DNA of 64,000 nt from Orbilia blumenaviensis (Eukaryota > Ascomycota > Orbiliomycetes > Orbiliales > Orbiliaceae). A program made the position numbers and the translations under genes. Location: assembly GCA_036872755.1 (NCBI GenBank), contig JAVHNS010000005.1:434001-498000 (forward strand), written 5' to 3'. Each line of letters opens with the position of its first letter. Position 1 is the first letter of the stretch. Below are positions 22,176 to 33,462 of this stretch, in pieces. The notes below the pieces were generated by a model that worked only from the letters and a program-made list of their open reading frames with translations, was not told where the DNA came from and made no database searches.

Positions 22176-22522
22176 AAAAAAATAAAAAAAATTTTAATTG
22201 TCGATCGCATTGAGGCCAAATCGAGCAAAGACCGAGACGCGTTTTACAATGATAAAGGGGCAATCACTGGAAAATTTTGCAAAAAGAGACCACTTAGGTC
22301 CGAAAAACCTATCAAGGTTTTTACAGTTATCCTCGTTATAGCGGTGGGGCCCGACGCCTTCGGGTTCCTCTGGTTCACCGTACAGGTGAACTCCCCCCAC
22401 AAACCGACCAACGGTTTCCCGTTGCCGGGATTCGAACCCGGTCGCCCCTCCCCTTTCGGAGAGGGGCGCACCGGGTAATCCACCAGTGCAAATTGCACTA
22501 GAGCACCCTTTTCGCACCCTCC
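22176..22522 (-). ncRNA. Candidate pol III-type structured RNA: chain of hairpins, tRNA-like T arm/B box, oligo-T terminator
   Basis: Read on the minus strand, in order: a palindromic hairpin (22485-22499, AGTGCAA/TTGCACT) and an 11-bp hairpin with GAAA loop (22443-22468, one G-T pair). Then come a tRNA-like T arm CCGGG-TTCGAAT-CCCGG (22425-22441) that is also a perfect B box, and a 6-bp hairpin with GAAA loop (22409-22424). Further hairpins have 7 bp (22373-22391), 5 bp (22350-22364) and 8 bp (22303-22322, arms AAAAACCT/AGGTTTTT), and a 4-bp one lies at 22288-22300. T8 and T7 runs at 22176-22191 could end a pol III transcript. The sequence after the T arm pairs downstream and not with an acceptor strand, so it is not an ordinary tRNA. 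It could be a SINE or a stand-alone noncoding RNA. I recognise no known family. Confidence 0.5.
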
Positions 22523-22923
22523 ATAGGGGCGAAAGACAAAACACAATTCAGAGCCTTTTAAACCAATCGTGCAAATGTTTAAAGAGGCTACTATGCACCC
22601 CCACGCGACTAGTCACGCCTGCCTCATAATCTTAGTCTCATAGTACAATAAGTGTATAACATACGCCCATAGCGATAACGATTATACACCCTGGTTAATT
22701 ACTGTATTACCCAATGACTACGCGTACATCCTGTGTAGTATGTATTTACATAATATCCTTAGTAGGCTTACATCTCCTTCCAACCCCCTCATCCATGCGA
22801 TATCTCAGGAACCTTCCCATTAATCAGAACTACGGCAGGGGAAAACAACAGATCTAGTACAGGCTTTTCACCGTTCAGGTCTATTTCGTGACTAGCTATA
22901 ATCTCTCAAGCCGGCTCAGAAGT
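22523..22923. other. Intergenic interval downstream of third F-box-like gene
   Basis: No gene seen. It should contain the 3' UTR of the gene ending at 22924 and any 5' flank of the structured RNA element. Confidence 0.4.
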
Positions 22924-24095
22924 TCACCAGAAGCCGGGACCATAATTCACTTGAACAAATCTTTTACCGGACGTTGACACCCAGTAGAACCCGCTCGCTA
23001 CAAAGTACGGCCGACATTCCATAATCGATCCATCCAAAACTGCGTTCTGATTACAATCTTCAATAATCGACTGAGTTTTATCGCCAAATACCCCATCTAT
23101 GTGAGTTCGGATCCCATACCGCCAGGGCCCCGTGGTAAACGGCCAGACCATCCTAACCAAGTCTCCATATACAGGGAAATAGTATGCATCTGCTCGACGG
23201 TCAGTTGCAGGGCCTCCACGCCTTTTTTCGTAGTGCGTCTGGTCAGATGACTTGTTTATGAACAGTCGTCCGGTATTTCTCATATGTTCCACCGAGATGA
23301 CATCAATATCAATTTTCAAAGAATCACCGGCCCTTTCGAATATATTTTTGAGACGGTGAGTGAAGGGTTGGAATAAAGTTTGCAATGTGGGGCGAATATC
23401 AGGTGGTACTATTGTCGGCCCTGTCAGGTACCCTGATGTCCTATAGTCGAGGACGTCGACTTTTAGACGGCGAATATGGCAACAGTAGCGAGGTGCCGGG
23501 ATGGGAGGTACTTCTTCATCAGGATGTCGTATTCCATCATTTTCCTGCATTCTCATCTTGACGGTTGTTTGGGCGCTCATTTTGATGAGCTCGTGGAAGC
23601 TATATCATGAAAACCCACCTAGTTAATATAATTGAATTTCCTCTAGATAGGTATGTACGCCAACATCATACCTATATATATAGTAGACACTTACCGTTGA
23701 GGGAGAAGAGCCTGATGATCAAAATGTTCCCAATGCGATGAATAGCCTGTTCTAAATCCATGTCCGGTCTTATTCCCTTCCTCGTCACCATTTCTCCAGT
23801 TGTGTGAAATAAACGATCCTATTCTGATAAGAATTGGGAAGGTATTCCGGGAATAAAGAAACTCTGAGGCCTCGTCGTGAATTTGTTCATTGACACGGAG
23901 TAGGCAAACTGCAAGATAGGGCATTTCGACTGGCCTGTCCAGGTATACATGAAAAGCCTCAGGTGGGTTGAAGAGCAGGAGGTATGAGTATATCTCGTCG
24001 CGGATTTCTCGAGGGAGGCTGAGAAAGGGTGGTAGTTTAGGTGCGCTTGTAGTATCGTCTCGAGAGCCAGAGAACCGAGACGACTGGGACGACAT
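22924..24095 (-). CDS. 2EXR/F-box-like family protein, 358 aa
   Basis: Exons (minus): 23695-24095 and 22924-23599; 1077 nt, 358 residues. The 95-nt intron has donor GTAAGT, branch TTAACTAGG and acceptor GATATAG. The true ATG is at 24095 (MSSQSSRFSGSRDD); the longer frame upstream would need a TTG start. Residues 22-42 (KLPPFLSLPREIRDEIYSYLL) are the signature of the 2EXR/F-box-like family that is expanded in filamentous fungi, followed by YLAVCLLRVNEQIHDEASEFLYSRN. The C-terminal half (DVLDYRTSGYLTG, WPFTTGPWRYGIRTHIDGVFG) is unassigned. Third member of a same-strand cluster; the structured RNA lies 400-750 nt beyond its 3' end. Confidence 0.82.
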
Positions 24096-24999
24096 TTCTC
24101 TAGCTGTGGTATTCCGGATCAAGCGCCGCTCTTAATGAGTTCCAGGTTGGTTATTTCCGCGGCTTCGGGGCAAATTACAGTCCAATAACACCAAGGTGAA
24201 TTAAGAATCGTAAATTGCATTGGCCTAGAATTTATAGTAGGCCGCTTCAGCCCCAGCAAAAGTAGGTCCAGATTAACGACGTAACTAGTCTCGGAACTAA
24301 CCTATTTCTAACATTTCCAACACAGCCAGTTTTGTGTATAGATATTTGACCGGTTTTGCCACTGTATGCATGCATGGAACTGAGTAATTCGAAAGTTTAA
24401 AGGGAGACGCTACCCTGAAGGAAACTTGCGCATTTACGAGGCCGGTCATTCCAATCAAGACAATCTACAAGCTAGGTCACGCGGCGGTGGAGGCCTCAAC
24501 TCACTTCGATGGATTGGTATTCATTGTGGTCTAAAATAACCCAAACTAGAGTGAACGTGGGGCCTAGTGCTGAGCAGCTTCCACGTCAATTTCTATACAA
24601 AATTTCTACGGGGAATTGCACAATAAAGGTTCCGGGAGGATCCATGAATGCTTGATTCTATCAAGGCAGGGGGACTATATACTGAGTGCGCCTTTTCTGC
24701 TGATGAGGATGCGAAAAATATAGAGGTAAGAGAGGTAGAAAGAGTCGGAGGTAGAAGAGGAGTAGGTTGAGGTTGAGGTTGAGGTTGTGGGGAAAGCTTC
24801 GAAATGAAGATAATGCTTGTCGTCATCGTATCAAGATAACTCCCCGGAAAAAAAGAAAAAAAGATAAAAAAAGGCGGAAGGGATGAAAAACCCGCATTAG
24901 AGATATCCATAGACCGTACAGACGACAAGAGTATAATAAAAAAAGGAAATGCAGCATCATCGTAAAAAGGAATTCCATCATTAAACACCAACTCCGAGT
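24096..24999. other. Intergenic interval with (GGTTGA)4 repeat
   Basis: Two divergent or tail regions: promoter of the 2EXR gene is on the low side and the 3' UTR of RPL9 on the high side. GGTTGA hexamers repeat four times at about 24765-24788. No gene supported. Confidence 0.5.
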
Positions 25000-26051
25000 T
25001 TATTCCTCAACAATGTTGCCCCTCTCCGAGACGTACAGACCGTCCAAGAACTTTCGGATATCCTTGTTTCGTACTCTGCAGATCTGTTGGATGTCGGCGG
25101 CGGACTGGGAGACGTTTTCGAGGGAGTTTCCGGTAAGGACAAGCTCGTCCTTGGTGTTCTTGGACTGCTCGACATCGACACCCTCGTGCATGGTGACTCT
25201 TCGGACAATCTTCTCGCCAATGAAATTACTATGATACAAGTCAGCATGTCATTCAGAGACTCCATGTTGAAATATTTCCAAGTTTCCCAGCAGTTTTTCG
25301 TGAGCTTGGCTTTTTCCTCGAAATTTCCACCCCAGTGATTTATTGGGACCCGCGCTGTCCATTTTGCTTGGCTCTCTAACGCCACCTGCGAAATGTGGCC
25401 CTTCACTTGCGAAAATTCGATTTATACCCAATTCGTTTCATACTGCTGATACCCTTGGAAACACCTCCGTCGGCTTGAAATTCAAATAGTAGATTCCACC
25501 TACCGGATCTCAACCTCGTAAAGACCAGATTCGCTGTTCTTGGAAACACCAACGTTGATTGGGAAATGTGCATAGACGTAACGCATCTTGTACTTAAATC
25601 CCTTGGTGACACCAGTGATCATGTTCTCGACAATCGACTTGACGGTTCTCAGGGCGGCAATGTTCTTTCGGTTGCCATGGTGCAGGGAGATGTCGATGAT
25701 TGGCTGTCCAGGGCGCTGGGTGAAGGAGATGTTGATGTGCTTGAAGTCTCGGACGAGCTTTCCACGGGGGCCGGTGACGGTAACGACACGGGCCTTGATG
25801 TTGAGGGAGACTGGATATGAAGGAATTCTGTTAGTTAGGATCCTTCAATGACAGCCAGTGTAATCTCCTTCTATCCCTCCTCTTTATCCTTGATTTTGTC
25901 GTCCTCCTCTTCCTCCACAACTTTTAGAGATCGAACATCTCCAATAAAACCAAAAAAAGCCATATCTTCAAAGACAGAAAATGTCGACGATTGGGTGCCA
26001 CATACCGCCCTCAGGGATCGTCAGGGATTCACTCGAGTAGAGGTACTTCAT
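25000..26051 (-). CDS. RPL9: 60S ribosomal protein L9 (uL6), 193 aa
   Basis: Exons (minus): 26006-26051, 25504-25810, 25000-25228; 582 nt, 193 residues, the normal length for eukaryotic L9. The start [20 protein letters not shown] is typical. It is followed by [60 protein letters not shown] and [20 protein letters not shown]. The end [20 protein letters not shown] is also diagnostic. The protein binds 25S rRNA near the sarcin-ricin loop and the GTPase centre of the large subunit. Introns are 195 and 275 nt, longer than elsewhere in the window, which is usual for ribosomal protein genes. A first exon of only 46 nt is also typical. Confidence 0.97.
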
Positions 26052-26895
26052 TTTGTCGGTAGGAGGTGTCGGATGATGATGTCGAGGATTGTCGAGATTT
26101 GGGAAGAGAGTTGACGATATGAAAATCTAGAGGTTTGAAGCTTGTGGTGGGATATTTCGCTAGACACCATCGAAATCGGCCACACCAAAAAATTCTGTGC
26201 TGAAGATCACGTGCTCGCTAATTTGGCCGACACCAACGAAAAAAGCCCTTGCCCTAACAAAAGTCTTGGCAATTACTTTCCCAAACCTTGCTCTGCGGTA
26301 TTCCCTTTCTTCTATATGATATGATGAATTCTAATTTATATACTCTAAGGTATAATACGAGTTATACTATAGTGACTATTTGATGCAAAGCCATTAGAGA
26401 GACCTGAACAATGTAATTGGGGCTATTGAAACTCTGTGGTATTTGAGAGCTGTCTTTGTGCTTCGTTATAAACACAGGATTGCTTGAGTGGCTGCTTCCT
26501 CACCATGTATGTGGCTGATCATACAGTGTGGCTTAACTACAGGGATAACAAAAGCAGAAATACCACATAATCAACACCTGAGCTCCAGTTGATCAAGGAA
26601 ACTATTTGATATTCCTGGTCCGCTATTCAACCGCATTATATCTACATAAATAAGTATACACTTATAGTGGATATAATGATGATATTTTAACTATATAAGT
26701 ACTAGTGGGGGGGTTATTCTTTATAATCACATCGCCCCATTCATGCAATACCATTATATTATCGATATCCTTGATAGCAGCGTTCGGCCTCATTAGCACA
26801 TGTGTAAGGCCACCTAGGGTTCGTTCAAGGGAAAACTATACTTATTTTGATACCATACAACAGCAACTACGGCATAAAGAGGTCTCGGAACTACT
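26052..26895. other. Divergent promoter interval of RPL9 and the DUF2235 gene
   Basis: No gene supported. A CCCTAAC word near 26251 resembles telomere-repeat-like promoter boxes seen at some fungal ribosomal protein genes; this is weak. The part near 26320-26400 and 26620-26700 is AT-rich. Confidence 0.35.
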
Positions 26896-29800
26896 ATGTC
26901 TGTCCGGCGGATTGTCTCTCTATTTAATCAGGAATTCCTCAGCGGAGGGGCAGACGACGAATCAGGGGATGAACAACCTAACGGACCCCAAGATGTCGAC
27001 GGTCCGGCCGAAGCCCCCGAGATATCTGGCCTGGCTCAAAGGGACTCAGATATCTCTGATGATAACAGCTCTGATGGAGGTCCTTTAACGAATGGTCATC
27101 TAGAACCTGACCCCCTGATTGACGTCCCTGCTGTATATGTATACCAGCACTCACCCGAGGAACTTGAGAATCACGAGCAGCGAGCTATTATTGACAGTCC
27201 TAGATCACATGTTAATGGCAATGGTATACATGTCAATCACGACCAGGAGGGCCCTGAAAACGATACCGAAGTATATACCAACGGTACTGGAATACATACC
27301 AATGGTACTGGAAGTTTTGAAAGTAATAGGTCGAGACAAAGGGAGCCTTATGAACGACCATCCTGTCTCCCCAGGCCAACTCCAAGCAGTTCTCCTAATA
27401 GTCAGCGACGACGGCCTCTAACTCTACCGCCCCCGATTCTCAACCCAAGTCCTCAGAGGCCGCATCAATTGCAATCGCCGAATTTTACTCGGCCGGATAT
27501 GACACCCCCCGAGTCGGCATCAAGGATTCCGAGGCCGACTGGGTCGGTACGTAATAATGCGCCTGAGTCTAGCCCCACGACTTACCGTAGTGTATCAAAT
27601 GTCACAAGTCTTCCGCCTTACTCACCAGGTGATATCATGCGGGGACCATGGAGCTACCAAGAGACTGACGTCGCCTTGCCTGGAACCATTCGTGCCCCTT
27701 TGATTAACCATCCTGACGATAAATCCAAAGAAATTCGGGAAGAGTCTCAGGAAGAGCCTCAACAAACTTTAAATCTAGAACGTCGCCTAGATGAAGGACT
27801 TTTGCCTTTTAACCCTCCCGAGAATACTGTTGGCCCAACACCCTGGATGGGGGCAGATCGTTCGACCCTCCATAGCCGCGCATCGATTACCCGCCATCTT
27901 CCAAGGCTCGTTACCAACTTCGCACAGCCATTCTCGAACTATTCTGATCCTAGTATTCCCGAAACCTCTTCAGCCGTTCCCGAAAACACTCCGACCGTTG
28001 CTAGCCTGATCAGAGATTTGGAGTCTCAGATTGGTAATCTCCGCCAGCAATTGAGCAGATCGCAAGAAGAGATCGCGAAAGAGGCCGCTAGTGTTCTTTC
28101 TCCAACCGCTAGGGTTGACAGACTTCATGAATATCTGGAGCCGAAAGTTGCAGCTGGTCCCAGCAAAAAGGTGTCTCCTGTAAAGATCTCGGCAAGTATT
28201 AGGGCTAAGAAGATTGTTGTTATTTTAGATGGTAGGTCGATTTTCGCGGTTAGAGGATGTGACAATGGCGCGATTCCACTAACCATTATACTATATTATC
28301 TTTAAAGCCACCAATTCAAGCATCGTCCGACAGATGGCCGTTGGAAAGCAGTATCATACAACTCAAACGCCTCGAACTGTTTTGAAGCGTATTTCTGATT
28401 GTTTAACGGCAGAGCATAAAGATACCCGCATGAGACAACAGGTATTCTACTTGAGTGGATATGGCAGTGGTGAAGGTAATGAGGTTTCGATACCAGCTTT
28501 TTTGCGTCAGTTGTTTCGCTAATATGTAAGAAAGAGTTCGGCCTGAATAAAAGCCTCCACACAACGATTCTCGATGCATACACCTATCTTTCCGGTACGT
28601 TGTTTGGTAAATTGTATTATCTTTGATTAAACTAGAGCTAACAGCTTTTAAAGATAATTGGGTCATTGGGGACGAAATAATTCTGTTCGGATTTTCTCGT
28701 GGTGCATTCGCTGTTCGTGCAATTGCAGCATTGATAACTGAAATCGGGCTTCTCAACAAGGCTGGAATGTCACACTTTGAGACCCTATACGACACATACT
28801 TCGATCCCAGGTACGGGAAGTGCCGCGGAACAGACGAATATGAGCGATGGAGAACACAATGTACGATTCTGGCGAGCGAGCTCGGCCAGAAGGACGGTGT
28901 CACCGTTACGAAAGTAGCCGTCAAATTTTTAGGATGCCTCGAGACTATCGGATGGTCAAACTACGAGGATAAGCCATCGGATGGGTGCCAAGACTCTAAA
29001 AAGCTATGGGAAAGAGGAGCCTTCGATTTTCGACATCTGCTGCTCCATGAATGTGCGTATATTCCTTTCTAATTCGTGCTCGGTATCGCAGTTAAGGTTA
29101 TTCTAATAATAACCTGGGAGAATCTAGCTATTGAAAATGCATTCCATGCTCTCGCACTCGACGAGGAGAGGGCCTCACATGCACCCCTTCTGATGTTCCG
29201 TCCAATCAAATCTATTAAGCCGCTTACTCAAGTTTGGTTCACGGGGTCTCACGTCAACATCGGAGGCGGCCAACTTACAACCGAACTCGCCAAAAATGTT
29301 GCCAGTTCAACCCCAGACCAGAACGAGTTATCGGATATTATCTTTTTGTTTTTGATCACCGAGTGTCATAGATTCTTGAGTTTCAGCAAAAAGCATGTGA
29401 GCAGATGTGTATCTGATTATATAGGTCGACAATCGCGAGCCGATGTTGTGAAGGATATCCAATTCAAATATCATTGGGTGTCTTCAAATATCGATAAGAA
29501 TGGGTCTGATGGTAGCGGAAAGAGCCTATTCACCCGTATTCGAAATGCAACAGGACACAGAAAAAAACATATTCGGACACCGCAACGATACCGTCCCCAT
29601 TGGTTTCATTGGGACGCATGGGGTCGATACAAGAGTTGCGAAGCTATCCACGTCTCCTCTCAATATCGCACAAAGCACTATCCAGACTATGTGCCGAAGG
29701 CTCTCGTGGATTACCGATGCACGAAAACTTTTGAGAGATTTGGTATCATACCGGAACCTGCTGGGGTTGTCCCCGGAGAGACATCAACTCTCAAATACGA

Positions 29801-30974
29801 TGCTCCGAAAGTGAGAGAAGAGAAGTTCTACTATGCCGGTGAAGACAGAAAGAACAAGTTGTTGTATCCCAGGAACATAGACCTTCCGATTGTCAAGCTA
29901 TCAGCGTTTGAAATTCTTTTTGCTGGTGGAGATGCCCTTATTTTCGGGTTTGGAATTGCGTTTAAGGATATATACCGCGAGTCACCGCCAGTTTTCAAGT
30001 ACACTCTGAAAGAGCTGACTGGTATGCGAGAAGATTGGATCTTCAGGGTGGAGGCGCAGCCGTCAAGACTGGGCTCACCGAAATCGATGAGCGACAGGGC
30101 TATTGCCTTAAGACACGCACAGAGCATACCAGCGAGTTTGAAATACCAGTACCGCATCGTTAATAATAGAGCAGATCCCGGTAACAAACGGAATATCCCA
30201 CCACTCCCAGCGCGACCACCACCATTACCGCCGAGGAGCCAGGCCCGTAGTACACCGAACCTTAAGACTTCCACTGCTGGGAGTTCCACTACTGAGATTC
30301 ATGGACCATTTTCATTTGAGAAAGAGGGGAGCGAACAGTTGGAAGATGAGAGCGGCGGGGGGAAGGGGAAAGGGCGACACAGCAGTAACCTGAGATATGA
30401 AGACGACGAAGATGAGTATCGAGGTTTTGAGATCGAGCAAGGGCCAAGCGGTTATGACGGTACCGATGACCGAGATTCAGAGCAAGAGCAAGAACAGAAG
30501 CCGGAACCGGAGCCGGAGCAGGGCGCGGGACCCGCGGATCAAGAAGAACTGGGACCAGAACCGGGACCATCAAATAAAGAAAAAAAGAGCATAAGAAGAT
30601 CCATCAGGAAGTTCTTTAGCTTCGCCAGTTTAAGAGGAAAGAAGAAGAATGGTGATTCGGGGGGGTTGGCTTCTGGTGGAGGAAGGGTAGGGCAGGCCCA
30701 CGGCCACCTAGATGGTAACTCCGAAATGAGTCGCGAGGAAGCAGAGGCACTCAGGCAGTTGGAAGAAGCGCGTGAGCATCAAGAGTGGCTGCAAAACACC
30801 GATCGATCTCAATGGGTCTTACCAGATATCGACGAGCCAGAGTGGATGAAGCAGCTTAGGAAGGGAGGAGAGGTTCAACCGTGCAAGCATAAGGGGAAAC
30901 ATCCGTACCAGGGCCATAGGCATCAGAAGAAGAGGCGAGAAGCCCGAAGTGAAACATTCGCTATTGGTCTTTGA
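26896..30974 (+). CDS. DUF2235 alpha/beta-hydrolase with long disordered flanks, 1269 aa
   Basis: Five exons: 26896-28231, 28308-28475, 28535-28594, 28654-29052, 29128-30974; 3810 nt, 1269 residues, all junctions in phase. Residues 1-430 are low-complexity (Pro/Ser/Asn-rich, two NGTGIHTNGTG-type repeats, a short coiled coil DLESQIGNLRQQLSRSQEEI). The hydrolase part starts KKIVVILDATNSSIVRQ and has the nucleophile elbow LFGFSRGAFAVR (Ser near 535). A later block WFTGSHVNIGGG (His near 696) and ENAFHALALDEERASHAPLL match DUF2235 (PF09994), the family of bacterial T6SS Tle1-like phospholipases and many fungal proteins. The C-terminus is disordered with PPLPARPPPLPPRS and acidic EQEQEQKPEPEPEQ tracts. 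The usual LDGTWN opening is LDATN here. Cytosolic or membrane-associated lipase activity is inferred only. Confidence 0.85.
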
Positions 30975-31792
30975 GTGTTTTTATTTGCCTATGCAGGTTC
31001 TTATTGACGTGTAACTAAATTTTCTTAGGCATTAATATTGGTTGCATTGGGTTGATTGATTCCTTTCGGGGGATATATGGGATAATGGTAATAACTTGGG
31101 GCCTCGCGAGAAGTAATAATAGGGTCAATGATTAGGACTTGGATTTTCCTACGGAGTATGCCTACAGACTGCCATTGGGCATTGATACAGCTAGTAAATG
31201 ATAATCGATAGTATGGAAATCAAATTGTATTGGAGTTGATCTGGATGAATAAATTGCAAATATTGCTGTAATTGAATTTCTAGAGGTCAAGCGAAGGAAA
31301 ACATGCTGTTAAATCACATAGTTCTGCCTAGGGGTCTAGCACCAAGATTAAGTTCTGCCGGGAATCAGTTGGTGTTGCCGGTGTGGTATTCTGGACACAC
31401 TTCCCGAAATGGTAGCGCCTCAAAAGAGTAATTAAGTTATTTCTAGTGCCAAATATATTTCCATTCCGGGAAATTTCTGACACCAATCCAGCGGCTTTTC
31501 TGACGGAGCCAGAACGAGTGTAGCGAACAAGAAAGAAGATATTTTTAATTGAAATCAAACTAATTCCCAGAAGTCAAAGAAACAAAGGCCCAAGACAATT
31601 TGTAAACGCCCGCTACTCAATCTTCTTCGTGTTCCCTTTTGTTTCGTTTTTTCTTTCTTGAAATACCACTCGCGAATGCCCTTCCACGGGTAAGCCCCAG
31701 TCCCTAATCCTCCTTGGTTCACCTCGAAGCCGGATACGATAAACCGAAAGACTACAAGAGGACAAGCAAATTGATTGCATGAGCTGGGAATT
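30975..31792. other. Intergenic interval between convergent genes
   Basis: 3' UTRs of the DUF2235 gene and of the next minus-strand gene. No coding sequence supported. Confidence 0.5.
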
Positions 31793-32274
31793 CTAAGCTC
31801 CCCCCTCTCTCTTAGCGTACTCGTCCTCCATAGCCTCCAAATACCTCCTATCAGCCTCCTCCCTGGACAACCCCCCCGATCCGCTATTGTCACTACCGGA
31901 GGAAGGGTAGTGTTGAGTCTGGGTGGAGGCTTGTCCACCGGTGGGTTGTTGGGTGGTTCTAACAGTCGTGCCCTGTGGAGTCGTGTGAACGGTACGCGAG
32001 GTCGAACCCTGTGGGTTTGTGGTGGACTCGGTGGATTTGTATTCGTAGTTATATGTGACCGGCATTTCGTCTACCTCGTATCGACGGGGTTCTTCAATTT
32101 CTTTTTTGACGGCCCGGTTGGGGATTAATAAATTGGCTGTTAGGACAAATATGATCAACAATGAATGTGAATTGTAGAATTTTGTCAACTGTTTTTTTTT
32201 TTTTAACAGGGGATTCTGGATGTGGGTTTATTGAAAGCTTGATCTTTCGGATTTCGGGTCTGGGAATGGGCCAT
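31793..32274 (-). CDS. Small Thr/Ser/Gln-rich protein of unknown function, 136 aa
   Basis: Two exons, 32208-32274 and 31793-32136, give 411 nt, 136 residues. The 71-nt intron starts GTTAAA (weak donor) and ends GTCCTAACAG. Without splicing the frame would need a TTG start. The joined protein begins MAHSQTRNPKDQAFNKPTSR and continues LLIPNRAVKKEIEEPRRYEV. A Thr/Ser/Gln-rich segment (STTNPQGSTSRTVHTTPQG) follows, then SGGLSREEADRRYLEAMEDE near the end. No signal peptide or membrane segment remains in the spliced form, whereas the unspliced reading falsely shows a hydrophobic start. I do not recognise a family. The splice model is plausible, not certain. Confidence 0.55.
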
Positions 32275-33462
32275 AGCCGGTGACTTTATAGAAATTATAG
32301 AAATGGTTTTCGTCGACCGAAATGGGGATCCCTGTCGGATGACGTCAGTTGGACGCTTTCCAACGCAACTACCCTTATTCCAACAAACTCCAGTAATATT
32401 AACTATAGCTTCTGTATATATTGAAAGTCAGTCATCGAGTCTTCGTCACTATAGAGTACCATGAAATTTTGAAAGATGGATAAAAACGCCAACTAAGCAA
32501 AGAATGTTGTGATTGCAATTTTTTTATTTTTCTGAAGTAAAGTTGTAGGTGAAAATTCCGGGAGCCGCGGGAAGAAAAAGCGGGATCTGGAAGAGTTGTA
32601 TGTATATATTCGCAGTACAGGGTGTAGAGAACTACTAAACACTCCTTATATATAGCTGTTGTGGCTACGAGAGAGTTAGAAATGTGCTACTACAAGCTTG
32701 CAAGGGATGTATGTTACACAAGCACAATGCTTACAAAAGCACATGATCCGTGTTCCCTAGAAACCGCCTCTTAATCCTTCTCTTTTAAGCTGATATATAT
32801 TCGAGTTGTACAGAGAGCGGCTGAAATAAAAAAAACTCGTTACATTCTAACTTACCCTAGGAATCCAACGGGTCCTGGTATTTAGGGAGCTGGATTCGTG
32901 GCAGAGATGCATAGCGGGTGTCTGCAGCGTTGCGACTACTGGTGTTTAGTCGGCCAATCCTGCTCTGTGCAACCCTTGCCGAAGGATTTGAGGAACGCTA
33001 TGTTCCGTGAGATCGATGACTAATTATACCTGTAATACTCTGCCTTCTAGGAATACGGTCAATTAGGCCATCGGATGTACAATTTTATGTACTTACATAC
33101 TCGGGCGGTGACACGATCCAAAAGTACAGTCCCCGGAGAGTCTTAGCATGCATGGGACCAATAATTCATTCTAGAGTTATTAAATATCTCTTGTTTGTTA
33201 GCTTAACGTTATTTAGATGTCTGAGCTCACATTGTATATACACTAGCTCTCAAAATAACAGGTACCAAGAAATAATACGTTTGTCGTAGAACACGAAGTA
33301 ATGAGAGAAGAACGAAGAAAGGAAGGATGAAGGCGAAAATTGTCTGGAAATGTTGGATTTTTGGCGTGGGCAACGCAAATTTACAGGTTTGAACTATGCT
33401 ACCATTTTTCTTGTAGCCTACTGCCATCCTAAAAAAGGAAATTGCTTCAACCTACAACCACA
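32275..33462. other. Intergenic interval, AT-rich
   Basis: Promoter region of divergent small genes. No coding region supported. Confidence 0.45.

Noticed and set aside
22194..22546. Two overlapping minus-strand frames of about 100-116 codons
   Set aside because: They are produced by the GC-rich hairpins of the structured RNA element and show no protein family features.
26705..27088. Plus-strand frame of 127 codons overlapping the start of the DUF2235 gene
   Set aside because: Different frame from the spliced hydrolase and without motifs; shadow frame.
31328..31558. Minus-strand frame of 76 codons
   Set aside because: Needs a non-ATG start and shows no family resemblance; lies in the 3' flank of the DUF2235 gene.
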